Assembly: GCA_900696665.1 (NCBI GenBank)
Contig: CAADGY010000100.1
Location: 1 to 60,032, forward strand
DNA length: 60,032 nucleotides
Origin: an uncultured Acidobacteriota bacterium
Lineage (GTDB): Bacteria; Acidobacteriota; Terriglobia; Bryobacterales; Bryobacteraceae
Direction of reading: 5' to 3'
This document shows positions 27,384 to 36,903 of the stretch, piece by piece (within the stretch, counting starts at the first letter, position 1; every line of letters starts with the position of its first letter). The position numbers and the translations under genes were made by a program. The notes below the pieces were generated by a model. It did not search any database and was not told the DNA's origin. It was given only the letters and a program-made list of their open reading frames with translations.

Positions 27384-27389
27384 TTCGCA

Positions 27390-30300
27390 CTACCAAAGGA
27401 ACTTCAACGACAACTGAATATCTCTGGGATCGCGGCTGGTACCGGAGATCCGCCCGAATTGCGCCGTTCCGAACGACGCACCCGGGAAACCGAACTCTGC
27501 GCGATTGAAGAGATTGAAGAACTCCGCCCGGAACTGCACGCGGCGCGCTTCATCAATCGCAAAACTCTTGAAAACCGAAAAGTCCCAGTTGTTTATGCCG
27601 GGTCCGATCACCGTGTTCCGGCCTGCCGTGCCCCATCGGAAGGCCCCCGCGCGCGCGAAGGCGTCCGTATTGAAGAAACGGTCTATGGTTCGTTCGTCGA
27701 TATCGTTCGGATCACCCACCTGGTCGGGCCGCGCGCTGCCCTCTCCCGTATTCGGAGCATCGCCCGGCTGTCCAACGGTGAATGGCGAACCCGACCGCAA
27801 CGTGAGGATTCCATTGATCTGCCAGTTGCCGAGAATCGCCTCCACAGGCCATGGGGCGGCCCCGAGGAAGGCTTTGCCGCGGCCGAACGGCAGATCGTAG
27901 AGCCAGCTCAGCGTGTAGCGGTGGCTGAAGTGCTGGGTACAAAGCCCGCGCTGCTGACTGAAGTCCCGCCCATTCTGAATAGATGTGCCCTCCCCTACAA
28001 AGGTCGAATCACTATTGCTGATGCATTTCGCAAAAGTGTAGCCGGCCATGAACAGCAGGCCTTTAGAATACCGCTTTTCCCCCTGAATCTGGAGGCCATG
28101 GTAGTTCGAATCACCACGCGAGCCAAGGCCGTTCACAACGCCGAAATTCGGATAGGGCCGCCTGGGTTGTATAGGTCCCGGACCCGGCGTGGCCTGGTTA
28201 GGCAGCGTCGCCCAGGGCAGCCGCAGCCCACGGTTGCCCACGTAAGCAACCTGCAATACCGTGTCGAAGCCCAGCGATTGTTGGATGTTGAAGTTCCACT
28301 GGTGAACCTGTCCGTCCTTCCAGTCGGTGTCCACTGAAAAAGTCAATAGCGGAGTCGGAGGCGCAAGAGCCGTCGGGCGCCTAAGGTCGTAACGTCCGAA
28401 GTAGTACTGGCTGCTGGCATCCGTCTCCAGGTTTATGTTCGTCTGGCGAATGAATGGATCGTTAATGGCGAGGTCCACCCACGTGTTCGCCAGTTCCCGC
28501 TGGTAGAAGATCCCGTACGCGCCGCGAAACACCGTCTTGGCTCCTAGAAACTTCGGCGTCCAAGCGAATCCGATACGTGGCGCGAAATTGTTGAAATCGT
28601 CGTACGCCAGCGCGCTCGGGTATCCTTCGGGATCGCGCGCGGTGATAAGCCGCGCGCGATTTTGATCGAAGATCACAGTCGAAATCGTGTTGTCCTTCGA
28701 CAAAGGCCGTCCCGCCCATTCGTACCGCAGTCCCAGGTTCAAGGTCAGTTCCGGCGTGACGCGCCAGTCGTCTTGAAACCAGGGCTCCACTACCGTGTAG
28801 CGGAAGTGCGGTGAGAAAACGTCTATACTCGTCAGCGTGTTGCGGGGATAGCCGAGCAGGTAGTCTCCGAACGGCTGCCCGGTCAAAAAGCCGTTAAAGC
28901 CGTAGACGCCTCGTGGGTAAATCGCCTCCGGAAAATTGTCCCGGTGCCGCCGCGCAATTGCGCCAAACTTGATGCTGTGGGATCCGCGCGTGTAATAGAA
29001 GCTGTCCTGCCATTGGTATGCTTCGTTTCGCCACGCTCGCGGGCCCGAAACGGATTGTCCGCCGTGTTCGCCAAATGAAGCGAACCCCGTCACATTCATC
29101 TGCGGAATGCCCCAACAAGACGGGATTTCGCACAGCCCCTCCATCCCGAGTTCCCGCACGACGTTCACTTTACCCGCGCGCGCCTGGAATTCATTCTGGA
29201 TAAACCGGCTGAAGCCCACACGGAAATCGTTCACCGCATTGGCGCCGATCAGGTGGGTCCAGGATACCAAAGCATTCTGGCCACGGAATTTTTGCGAAGC
29301 TCCATCTGTCGGAAACAGTCTCGGATACCGGAAGTCCGTGTCCTCGAAGATGTAGTGTCCGAAGATGGAATCGGACTCCGAGAAGCGATGGTCAATGCGC
29401 CAGTTGTATTGCCCGACGTTGATGCGCTGTGGATCGGTCGAGATCCAGTTGAACACTCCGGTGCGGTTTGGAAGCGGCACATACTGGTTCAGGATAGCTG
29501 CCGTGATCGGGTTGATGCGGTTTGAAGGGATCGTGTTATTCGGAAACGGCTGTCCGGTGAGCGGATCTCTTACCGTACCGATGCTGCTCAGGTTGCCGCT
29601 GCGAAGCTCAGCCGAAGGAACCGTGGTCAGTTGCGTAATGCCTTTGCGGACGCGGGTGCCTTCGTAGGCGCCGAATAGGAAGGTGCGGTTCCGTCCATCA
29701 TACTTCGGCAGCAGGAGAGGCCCTCCGCCCGCGATGCCGAATTGGTTTCGCCGGAACGCGGGCCGCTTCGTGCCCGTACGGTTGTTGAAGAAGTTGTTTG
29801 CGTCCAGGCGATTGTTCCGGAGAAACTCCCAGGCCGTGCCGTGAAATTGATTGGCGCCGGACTTCATAACGGCGTTGATCTGACCGCCTGCCTCCGTCCC
29901 GAATTCGGCGGAATAGTTTGTGCTTTGAACGCGAAATTCCTGGAGCGCGTCGATAATCGGCTCCACCGAGTTCGTCCCGTGCTGCACCTCTTTGGCCATG
30001 AAGCCATTGATGAGAAACTGGTTCGCCGTCTGGCGCTGGCCGTTCACGCTGAACGCGGTCCCGGCCGCGCGCGCGCCATACTGACCGGCCACGGTCCCGC
30101 CGGAGCGCTCGGTCGACCCCGCCATTAGCACCATCAACTGTGTGAAGTTCCGGCCGTTCAACGGCAGATCAGTGATGGCTTTTGTCTCTACCACTCCGCC
30201 GATCTGGGAATCGGCCGTTTGCAACTGGGGCGCCGTAGAGGTGACCTGAACGGATTCGGTAACAGCACCGATCTCAAGCGCGAAGTCCATTTGGGCGCGC

Positions 30301-30602
30301 TGTGCCACCTCTACTCGGACGCTAGGCACGATCGCACGCTTGAACCCCGGCGCTTCGGCGGTAATCGTGTAGATCCCCACCGGGACGCTGGCAAACGAAT
30401 ACAGTCCGTCACTACCAGCTATCGCGGACCGTGTATTGCCGGTACCCTCCTGCTCGAGCGTGATCTTTACATTTGGAACCGTGGCGCCTTGGGGGTCGAC
30501 AACACGTCCCTGTATGGATCCCGCCTCTTGCGCCCCCAATGGAATTGTGAGAATGGCGGCAACGAGAGTCGCGCCTCTGAACACTGTCGAAAGACTGTAC
30601 AT
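27390..30602 (-). CDS. TonB-dependent receptor, Oar-like (3)
   Basis: The 1070-residue receptor has a signal peptide (1-24), a regulatory domain (about 27-108), LPLNGRNFTQLMVL (146-159) and a barrel ending SLKFLW, with Trp rather than Phe at the C-terminus. GGAGGGGGG precedes the ATG by about 7 bases. It is monocistronic as far as position shows. The next minus-strand gene ends at 30737, and on the other side it meets the ceramidase-like gene head-on. Receptor and plug motifs are clear; the ligand is not predictable. Confidence 0.92.
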   Translation of the reverse strand: MYSLSTVFRGATLVAAILTIPLGAQEAGSIQGRVVDPQGATVPNVKITLEQEGTGNTRSAIAGSDGLYSFASVPVGIYTITAEAPGFKRAIVPSVRVEVAQRAQMDFALEIGAVTESVQVTSTAPQLQTADSQIGGVVETKAITDLPLNGRNFTQLMVLMAGSTERSGGTVAGQYGARAAGTAFSVNGQRQTANQFLINGFMAKEVQHGTNSVEPIIDALQEFRVQSTNYSAEFGTEAGGQINAVMKSGANQFHGTAWEFLRNNRLDANNFFNNRTGTKRPAFRRNQFGIAGGGPLLLPKYDGRNRTFLFGAYEGTRVRKGITQLTTVPSAELRSGNLSSIGTVRDPLTGQPFPNNTIPSNRINPITAAILNQYVPLPNRTGVFNWISTDPQRINVGQYNWRIDHRFSESDSIFGHYIFEDTDFRYPRLFPTDGASQKFRGQNALVSWTHLIGANAVNDFRVGFSRFIQNEFQARAGKVNVVRELGMEGLCEIPSCWGIPQMNVTGFASFGEHGGQSVSGPRAWRNEAYQWQDSFYYTRGSHSIKFGAIARRHRDNFPEAIYPRGVYGFNGFLTGQPFGDYLLGYPRNTLTSIDVFSPHFRYTVVEPWFQDDWRVTPELTLNLGLRYEWAGRPLSKDNTISTVIFDQNRARLITARDPEGYPSALAYDDFNNFAPRIGFAWTPKFLGAKTVFRGAYGIFYQRELANTWVDLAINDPFIRQTNINLETDASSQYYFGRYDLRRPTALAPPTPLLTFSVDTDWKDGQVHQWNFNIQQSLGFDTVLQVAYVGNRGLRLPWATLPNQATPGPGPIQPRRPYPNFGVVNGLGSRGDSNYHGLQIQGEKRYSKGLLFMAGYTFAKCISNSDSTFVGEGTSIQNGRDFSQQRGLCTQHFSHRYTLSWLYDLPFGRGKAFLGAAPWPVEAILGNWQINGILTLRSGSPFTVGQPGDAPNTGEGSARPDQVGDPNDIDERTIDRFFNTDAFARAGAFRWGTAGRNTVIGPGINNWDFSVFKSFAIDEARRVQFRAEFFNLFNRAEFGFPGASFGTAQFGRISGTSRDPRDIQLSLKFLW

Positions 30603-30668
30603 TTCAGGCCCCCCTCCAAGTTTGAAGCCGGCGGCTCAAAATGCTGGACCGCAATCGGTCTGCTATCC

Positions 30669-30697
30669 ATAGTCAGAGGAAAATGCGCTTCTGTCAA
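30669..30697 (-). promoter_or_regulatory. possible promoter for receptor 3
   Basis: In the 134-bp gap upstream of receptor 3, the minus strand has a perfect -35 TTGACA (30692-30697). A poor -10 GACTAT (30669-30674) lies at 17-base spacing, and TATGGA at 20 bases is the alternative. The strong -35 with a weak -10 suggests an activator-dependent promoter. Confidence 0.35.
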
Positions 30698-30736
30698 TAG
30701 AAAAAGCGAGATGCGTGTGCCCGAAATGCGTACAAT

Positions 30737-31516
30737 TCAAAGTTGCAAGCGTAACAAGCGGGCTGCGTTGCGCGTTAAGATGTCTTCCTTATCCGCGGCG
30801 CTGACCTCCAGTACTTCTACCTTCACAATCGCCGGATCGGGATACTGGAAGGGCATGCCGCTGCCGAACAGAATGCGGTCTGCGCCCAAGTTCTCCACCA
30901 GCCTGCCGAGCTCATTGGCCAGCACGGCCGACATCCGTCCGACATCGATCGAGTAGTTTGCCGGCAGCCCGGAACCTTTGCGGCCCAGTGCGGAGCCGGT
31001 GTATCCCAACCCGTTGAGAATGGCGAACTGCGCGGAGGGCGCTGCCCTGACCAGCCCCTCAATCTCAGCCAGGGGCACGTCTGGGATTTCGACAAGCCAA
31101 GTCCGCTGCCGTGGGTCCTCCACCCGGACCGGAATGGTGATAAGCATGCCGCGCCCGGTGGCTGCTTTTACAAGTTCCAGGCACGCCGGGTCGGTGAGCT
31201 TGTAGTTGTGCCAGCGCGGATACAGCCGGAGTCCCTTCATTCCGAGCTTCTCCTGACAGGTGGCGAGATCGTCCGCCCAGCCCGCGTACGTGGGATTGAT
31301 AACCGCGAACGGGATGAGGCGGTCGCGGTGGTGCTCCACTTCGGCAGCCAATTGCTCGTTGGCGGGCTGCACGTTCCGGTACGCGATTGCATCAGCGCTC
31401 GAAACGGCGGCCTGGCGGATCTTGCGGCTGTCCATCAACCGCAGGAGTTCAGGAGCCGTATTGTGCCGGAGCTGGCGAAAAGCAAAATGACCTAAGTACG
31501 CATTGATATCGATCAT
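30737..31516 (-). CDS. amidohydrolase-fold protein without metal ligands (pair 2)
   Basis: The 259-residue protein is the counterpart of the one at 15998-16768. HxH is replaced by Asn5-Ala-Tyr7 (DINAYLG), the strand-5 His by Pro (MLITIPVRV), the strand-6 His is absent (FAILNGLGY), and the strand-8 Asp is Gly (ILFGSGMP). It shares the substitute motif RLYPxxHxY (RLYPRWHNY) and IPxR with the first paralogue. The start at 31516 is fixed by the ATGA overlap with the Tat-exported partner. It has no signal peptide itself, although its partner does, so a stable complex would need co-export. That mismatch argues for caution about physical pairing here. Confidence 0.8.
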   Translation of the reverse strand: MIDINAYLGHFAFRQLRHNTAPELLRLMDSRKIRQAAVSSADAIAYRNVQPANEQLAAEVEHHRDRLIPFAVINPTYAGWADDLATCQEKLGMKGLRLYPRWHNYKLTDPACLELVKAATGRGMLITIPVRVEDPRQRTWLVEIPDVPLAEIEGLVRAAPSAQFAILNGLGYTGSALGRKGSGLPANYSIDVGRMSAVLANELGRLVENLGADRILFGSGMPFQYPDPAIVKVEVLEVSAADKEDILTRNAARLLRLQL

Positions 31517-32382
31517 GACCGCTGCCTCCTCGCCATAATTCGGGCCATATTTCCACCCATGATCTTCGCTCTGTCGGATTCGCTGATCCGGGCGCCGCGT
31601 ATCTTCCCGACGCCCGCCGTCATGCTCATATCGCATCCGAAAACAACGCGGTCGGCGCCAAGTGTTGCCACTGCCATTTCGATCATGCCTTCATCAATGA
31701 CGCTGCCGCTGGTGTCGAGATAGACCGTCGGAGCGTTTCGCAGGGACTTAATCTCCCATTCCCAATCGCCACCGCCGCCCACATGCCCGCAAATAATCGT
31801 TGCCTCCGGGTACCGGCTGGCTACTTTCGCGATATGGGAGCCATCGCTGATGCGTGGCTGGTCCGCCAAGTAGTAGTGCATGTGCCCGGCATGCGTAAGG
31901 ATGGGAATGCGCAGCTCGATCGTAAGCTCCACAAGGGGATAGAGAACCGGCTCGTCAATCCAATACTCGTTGTAGAGCTTTACGCCCATGAAGCCGCGTT
32001 CTTCGACGCAGCGCCGGACATCGTCGAGCGCGTCCTTCGTGTATCCGGGATTGACGTAGGCATACCCCAGGATCCGGCCCGGAAATCGCTTTGTCGATTC
32101 GGCTACCTGCCGGTTGCACTCGCGAAACTGATCCGCCGTAGCCGGACGGCGCGCCGTCAGCATCGAGCAGCAGAGTTGGTCAATGCCGAGCTTATCCGCC
32201 GCTTCGACAAGCTGGCTATCGCTGTCCCGCAATACTCCCGAACTTTGCGCATAAAGATGCGCATGGCAGTCGATGGTTTTTGTGGAGCCGGTCGAGCGTG
32301 TTTGCGCACCCAATGCAGGCGCCACGCCAGCCGCTCCGGCGCGTTCCAGAAACGCGCGTCGTGAGAGAGAATCAGATGTCAT
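31513..32382 (-). CDS. Tat-exported amidohydrolase (pair 2, canonical)
   Basis: The 289-residue protein has a twin-arginine signal (SLSRRAFLERAG) and then a complete amidohydrolase set: HAH in IDCHAHLY, His in PILTHAGHMH, His in IICGHVGGG and Asp in VFGCDMS. I chose ATG at 32382, which puts the RR near residue 8 as usual. ATG at 32412 or TTG at 32415 would overlap the upstream gene and add about ten residues. It likely works in the periplasm on a lactone or carboxylated ring substrate, but the reaction is unknown. The downstream ligand-less paralogue overlaps its stop by 4 bp. Confidence 0.85.
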   Translation of the reverse strand: MTSDSLSRRAFLERAGAAGVAPALGAQTRSTGSTKTIDCHAHLYAQSSGVLRDSDSQLVEAADKLGIDQLCCSMLTARRPATADQFRECNRQVAESTKRFPGRILGYAYVNPGYTKDALDDVRRCVEERGFMGVKLYNEYWIDEPVLYPLVELTIELRIPILTHAGHMHYYLADQPRISDGSHIAKVASRYPEATIICGHVGGGGDWEWEIKSLRNAPTVYLDTSGSVIDEGMIEMAVATLGADRVVFGCDMSMTAGVGKIRGARISESDRAKIMGGNMARIMARRQRS

Positions 32383-32411
32383 AAGAGAGAACCTGCACGG
32401 ATAGGCCAACA

Positions 32412-33317
32412 TCAAGCGCGGAGAATCCGCCGCACACGGCTGGCGTTGTCCGTGACCTCGTCCTTAAACTTTGGAAACATTCCGACGATTACCGCATCGT
32501 TCGGTTTAATGCTATCGAAGGTGAACTGGAATGCGCGCTCCAACTCTTCCGCGTTGTTGATGCGCCGGCCGGCTGCCAGAATCTTGAAGACCAGGCAGGG
32601 CTTTTTTGTCTGCCGGACTACTTTGAACATGCGCGCGGGGTCACCCTCCAAATAAACCTCGCCTGCGGGTAGGGGCAGTTCACCGGTTATTTTTCGCACT
32701 TCATCGGCCGTCCGCGTTACCTGGTAGCAACAGGTCATATAAAAGTCGGTGTCCCAACCTTCCTCTTCGGCCCGCGCTATGTTCGCCGGTGTGTGAGAAG
32801 ACATCCCCACCATCACTCCACTATCCCTCACCTGCTTGAGGAACGTGCGGATTTTATCGAATTCCCGGCGGCGGCACAAACTGTCCGTCACACCGCCATG
32901 ATGCACAATCCCGATGGGACCGGCTTTCGCAAGCTTCCTGATCAAATCGGGGTCTTCGTGCAACTCACGGGAGCTTAAGAGAATCCACTGGAGCCGGCCG
33001 CCGCCGGCGCGGTGGCGTTCCAGATCGGCCATACTGCGCTGATTATAGGAGAACTGCCACGTGTTGATGCCATTCCGCTCGCAGCGGCTGAGGGTCTGGC
33101 ACACGTTTTCAGTGGTGCTCCACTCCCGCATCACATCGTCAAAAATCCGGTTGAAATGAGAGTATCCATAAAACGGGTTCGCACCAATGATCAGCCGGGT
33201 GACCTGAAATTTGCCAAGTGAGATAGCAGGCAACAGAGGGGGTGAAGTCGCTGCCGCGGGGACCACCGCCGGCAGCGCCGCGGCGGATTTCAGAAAAATG
33301 CGTCGAGGAGTCGTCAT
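32412..33317 (-). CDS. Tat-exported aldo/keto-reductase-like barrel protein
   Basis: The 301-residue protein starts at the second Met (33317, MTTPRRIFLKSAAALP). This gives a compact Tat signal and 7 bases from GGAG, whereas the first Met is too close to it. The barrel recalls aldo/keto reductases (LGKFQVTRLIIGANPFYGY, GIVHHGGVTD). The usual Asp-Tyr-Lys-His tetrad is not evident: the strand-2 region reads GINTWQFSYNQ and the Lys region reads WILLSSRELH. Nucleotide-dependent reduction in the periplasm is doubtful. It is the first gene of a three-gene minus-strand cassette with two amidohydrolase-fold proteins. A lyase or isomerase role is possible but unsupported. Confidence 0.7.
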   Translation of the reverse strand: MTTPRRIFLKSAAALPAVVPAAATSPPLLPAISLGKFQVTRLIIGANPFYGYSHFNRIFDDVMREWSTTENVCQTLSRCERNGINTWQFSYNQRSMADLERHRAGGGRLQWILLSSRELHEDPDLIRKLAKAGPIGIVHHGGVTDSLCRRREFDKIRTFLKQVRDSGVMVGMSSHTPANIARAEEEGWDTDFYMTCCYQVTRTADEVRKITGELPLPAGEVYLEGDPARMFKVVRQTKKPCLVFKILAAGRRINNAEELERAFQFTFDSIKPNDAVIVGMFPKFKDEVTDNASRVRRILRA

Positions 33318-33328
33318 GTACATACTCC

Positions 33329-33350
33329 GGAGTTACAGATTGCCAACTCC
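33329..33350. promoter_or_regulatory. inverted repeat upstream of Tat cassette
   Basis: GGAGTT and AACTCC are perfect 6-bp arms separated by 10 bases, just upstream of the gene starting at 33317. One arm includes the ribosome-binding GGAG. It could be an operator or a leader hairpin that hides the start. A possible -10 (TATATA) lies about 8 bases further upstream. Confidence 0.3.
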
Positions 33351-33402
33351 ACTATATAAGAGAGTGAAGTTACGGGCAATCGCCCCGGAGCACCGGCGCC
33401 GG

Positions 33403-33421
33403 GCGGACGCTCAGCGTCCGC
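33403..33421. terminator. GC hairpin after receptor 4
   Basis: GCGGACGC-TCA-GCGTCCGC is a perfect 8-bp stem with a 3-base loop, about 32 bases past the receptor 4 stop at 33453. No U-tract follows on the minus strand, so it is either a weak terminator or an intergenic palindromic repeat. Confidence 0.4.
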
Positions 33422-33452
33422 ATCTCCCCGCCGTCAGTACAGGTACCGGCTG

Positions 33453-36400
33453 TTAAAACCGAAACGTGAGCGAAAACTGGATCTGCCGGGGCGGACGCGT
33501 GGAACCGATTCGCCCGGAGTTGACGTTTCCGGATTGTACTGTGCTATTCGACGCGGGGCCCCATTGAGTGTGGTTAAACGCATTGAATAGGTCCATCCGG
33601 AAAACGAGAGCGCCCGTCTCGGCCGGAAACCCTGTCCTGGTTGTCTTCTCGAGCGAAAAGTTCCAATTGTTAATTCCCGGATCTTCATAGACGCCGATGG
33701 GCGAATTGCCAAAAGTCCCAAAAGCAGGCTGCTCGAAACACGCCGCGTTGAACCATTGGAACCGGTTGCGTCCGCCGGGAACGTCCCGCGGGTCGCAGAC
33801 ACGGTTCGGCATGATACCGTAGCCGGTACCGGAAAGGTCGTTGGTGGTAACGCGATTTGGCGCTCCGGTCGTCATGTCGGCAATCGTGCTGATGGTCCAA
33901 CCGCCCGCGATGAAACCGGCGGCGCCGTTCGTCCACATGCCCCGTCCAGGCCCGAAGGGGAGATCGTACGAAATGGCATTGACGAAACGCAAGCGCGGTG
34001 TGAGCTGGGCGGGCCCTTCCCATATGTAAGGATAGGCGCCGTGCTGGTTCCCGCTATCGCTGGGACCGAGCATCGCACTGACTATATTCTTCGCGAAGGT
34101 GAAACTGGAGTTGAAGACAAGTCCCTTCCAGTAGTTTCCACGCAGGCTGGCGCCCAAGCCGTGATAGTTGCCGTACCCGATAGGCTTCCAAGTTCCAATG
34201 ACCCCCCACTGCGGGAAGGGACGCCGCGCGTTGATGGGCACACCGGCGAGAGACCCTTGCGGAAGTGCAGGAGCATTCACATCCACGAACTGGGGCAGGT
34301 GGTACGCGTGAGTGCCCTGATAGGAGATCTCTGCCGCCAGCGTCGACCCGAACCTCTGCTGAATGCTGGCCGACCATTCCTGCACGGTGGAAGCAGGATA
34401 GTATCCCGGGACAAACCGGAATGTGCCAAGCGGCGTGGAGTTCGGGCGGGGTATTGCCGTCGGTTCCGGGAACGGAAAGTTACCCTGCACCTGGAGACTC
34501 GGCACCTGCTCACTCGACGAAATGACCGGTTCGTACCGTAGCTTGAACGGCGCGACAGCCGAACTGATGTCGGAGAACTGGTTGGTGTTGCTGTTGCCGT
34601 CGTAGTAAATGCCGTAGCCCGCCCGGAACACCGTGCTGCCGGTCACCGAGTACGCCAATCCAATTCGTGGAGCGAGATTTAATTTGCGCGTTCGATGTCC
34701 TTCCGGGGGAATGTTGGAGTTCAGCGGGGCATCCTTGCCGAAGTCGGTTGCCGGATTCAAATAATCCAATGGGTTCTGGAGTACGTACAGGATGTTCCCA
34801 TTGACTTCGTCGAAGCTCGCGACGTTGTGGCGCGGAACCAGCCACGGGCTCCAGTATTCATATCGCAAGCCATAGTTCAGCGTGAGTTTGCTCGTGACAC
34901 GCCAGGAATCCTGGGCATACACGCCGTAGTAGCGCTTGTGCCCGCGGTAAGCAGCGTTGTTCAATTGGAACAGCCCATTGAGCGGCGTCCCCAGCAGGAA
35001 CGTCGCAAACGCGTTCCCGCCATTAGCGAGCCCGAGAGCGTTTCTGGCGGCGGCGCAGGCGGTATTCCCATCCGGGCAGGCCGACGTAAACACCGGCGTG
35101 AAATTGAAGTAGCCTTTATCGTTTGACTGGTTCTGGTAATAGAAACGGCGCTCGATGGTCTGGAATCCGAACTTCAGGTTGTGCCGTCCGCGAATGTGCG
35201 TAATGTCGTCTCCAACCTGGTAAAGGTTGTCCGTGCCATCCAGGAGAAAGCTCAGCGTGCTGTTCATTGAATACCCGGTTCCGCCGAACGATGGTCCGCC
35301 AGCCAGTTGGGAGGTGTTCAGCAATCCAATCGCAGCCGAGGCATTCGCGGCATTCAAATCCTTTCCGTATAGCCATTTCGGGCGGGCATAACCTACCATG
35401 AAATCGTTCACCGTGTTCGTCGAGAGAATCCGCGTCCAATGCACCACGGCGCTTTGGTCGCTGGCATTCTGCGATAGACCAGCCAGCGATTCAACAGGCT
35501 GGTTGATGGTCGGCGCGACGGTTTTCGAATACCGGCCGTAGATGCGGTCGGCTTCGCTCTTCGCCCAGTCCATCCGAAGCACTCCCTGGTCGCTGTCGAT
35601 CCGCTGCCGGGCATCCCCGATGTAGCGCGGAATGCCGTCGATCACCGTATTCGGTGTGAGCACATAGTTCTCCAGGAACTTCAGAGTGACCGGATCCACG
35701 CAGGTCGGGCGCGGCGCGCAAAGGGCCGTCGCTCCGAGCGGAATGCGATTCCCGGGGAATGGCTCTCTCAAGCCCGTCACTGGATCGTATCGATACGGAT
35801 TGTAGATGGTCGGTGTGGGAAGAAACGTGTTGTTCGGCCCGGCAGGACGGAACTGCGAAAAATCACCCTGCCGGATATCGTTCGGCGGAACTGTGACGAT
35901 CGACAGCGTCGACTGCCGGACCCGCAACCCTTCATAGGCTCCGAAAAAGAACAGCTTGTTGGAAATCAGCGGTCCGCCCAGCGCTCCGCCGAACTGGTTC
36001 TGGCGGAAAGGATTCTTTCTGCGGCCTGCGAGATTGTTGAAGAAAGAGCTGGCGTCCAGTTCTTCGTTGCGCAGGTACTCGTACACCTCTCCGTGAAACC
36101 GGTTGGTCCCGCTTCGCGTGATGACGTTAACCGCGGCTACGCCGTTGCCGAACTCGGCGTTCATGCTGGAGACGTGAATCTTCATTTCCTGAATGGCTGA
36201 GGGTGGCGTCTGGGGTGTCGTCTGGCGGTAGACGGAACTTTGCACGTTCACCCCGTCGATGGAGACGTTGGTCGCCGAATCGCGATTTCCCGCGGCAAAA
36301 ATGCCGGAGGAGCGGAACAGCGGACTGGATGGATTCGACCCGAGCACAGCGTTCATCGAGAATCCAGCGAATGAAGCCGTTGGCGCAATGTTCTGAAGCG

Positions 36401-36890
36401 ACACGTGCGGCAACGTGGTTGCCAGGTCGAAGAAGTTGCGTCCGTTCAGCGGTAGATCCTCTACCAGTTTGGTGCCGATGGTGCCCGCTACTTCCGCGGT
36501 ACTTGTCGAGAGGAGTTCCGCGCCCGCCGCGACGACCGTGACCGATTCAGTGGTTTCTCCAATTTCAAGCCTGAAATCCACCTGCGCGGCTTGAGTCACT
36601 TGAGCCACGCGATTCTTGACCTCGGACCTTTTGAAGCCGGGGTGAGTCACCGTTACGTCATACGTTCCGGGGACGACGGAAGGAAACGCGTAAGAGCCTC
36701 CCGCATCGCTAACCGCGTTCCGTTCCTCACCTGTGTCCACATTTCGTATCGTCACCCTCGCGTTGGGAACGGCGGCGCCGGTCGGATCCGTGATGAGTCC
36801 GCGAATGCTAGTGGATGTTTCGACCTGCGCAAAGCACAGGCCGAAAAAGGCGAGCGTAAATGCGAATAGACTTGCGCACCGGTATACCAT
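33453..36890 (-). CDS. TonB-dependent receptor, Oar-like (4)
   Basis: The 1145-residue receptor has a signal peptide (1-21), a regulatory domain (about 24-108), LPLNGRNFFDL (146-156) and a barrel ending SLTFRF. It is longer than receptors 1-3, and two barrel loops carry cysteine pairs (LCAPRPTC and SACPDGNTAC), which could form disulphides on the cell surface. A third pair is in VCDPRD...AACF near the C-terminus. AGAGGG precedes the ATG by 6 bases. It lies between the LysR gene and the Tat cassette on the same strand. The 139-bp leader gap contains a 9-bp inverted repeat. Confidence 0.92.
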   Translation of the reverse strand: MVYRCASLFAFTLAFFGLCFAQVETSTSIRGLITDPTGAAVPNARVTIRNVDTGEERNAVSDAGGSYAFPSVVPGTYDVTVTHPGFKRSEVKNRVAQVTQAAQVDFRLEIGETTESVTVVAAGAELLSTSTAEVAGTIGTKLVEDLPLNGRNFFDLATTLPHVSLQNIAPTASFAGFSMNAVLGSNPSSPLFRSSGIFAAGNRDSATNVSIDGVNVQSSVYRQTTPQTPPSAIQEMKIHVSSMNAEFGNGVAAVNVITRSGTNRFHGEVYEYLRNEELDASSFFNNLAGRRKNPFRQNQFGGALGGPLISNKLFFFGAYEGLRVRQSTLSIVTVPPNDIRQGDFSQFRPAGPNNTFLPTPTIYNPYRYDPVTGLREPFPGNRIPLGATALCAPRPTCVDPVTLKFLENYVLTPNTVIDGIPRYIGDARQRIDSDQGVLRMDWAKSEADRIYGRYSKTVAPTINQPVESLAGLSQNASDQSAVVHWTRILSTNTVNDFMVGYARPKWLYGKDLNAANASAAIGLLNTSQLAGGPSFGGTGYSMNSTLSFLLDGTDNLYQVGDDITHIRGRHNLKFGFQTIERRFYYQNQSNDKGYFNFTPVFTSACPDGNTACAAARNALGLANGGNAFATFLLGTPLNGLFQLNNAAYRGHKRYYGVYAQDSWRVTSKLTLNYGLRYEYWSPWLVPRHNVASFDEVNGNILYVLQNPLDYLNPATDFGKDAPLNSNIPPEGHRTRKLNLAPRIGLAYSVTGSTVFRAGYGIYYDGNSNTNQFSDISSAVAPFKLRYEPVISSSEQVPSLQVQGNFPFPEPTAIPRPNSTPLGTFRFVPGYYPASTVQEWSASIQQRFGSTLAAEISYQGTHAYHLPQFVDVNAPALPQGSLAGVPINARRPFPQWGVIGTWKPIGYGNYHGLGASLRGNYWKGLVFNSSFTFAKNIVSAMLGPSDSGNQHGAYPYIWEGPAQLTPRLRFVNAISYDLPFGPGRGMWTNGAAGFIAGGWTISTIADMTTGAPNRVTTNDLSGTGYGIMPNRVCDPRDVPGGRNRFQWFNAACFEQPAFGTFGNSPIGVYEDPGINNWNFSLEKTTRTGFPAETGALVFRMDLFNAFNHTQWGPASNSTVQSGNVNSGRIGSTRPPRQIQFSLTFRF

Positions 36891-36903
36891 GGCTAACCCT
36901 CTC

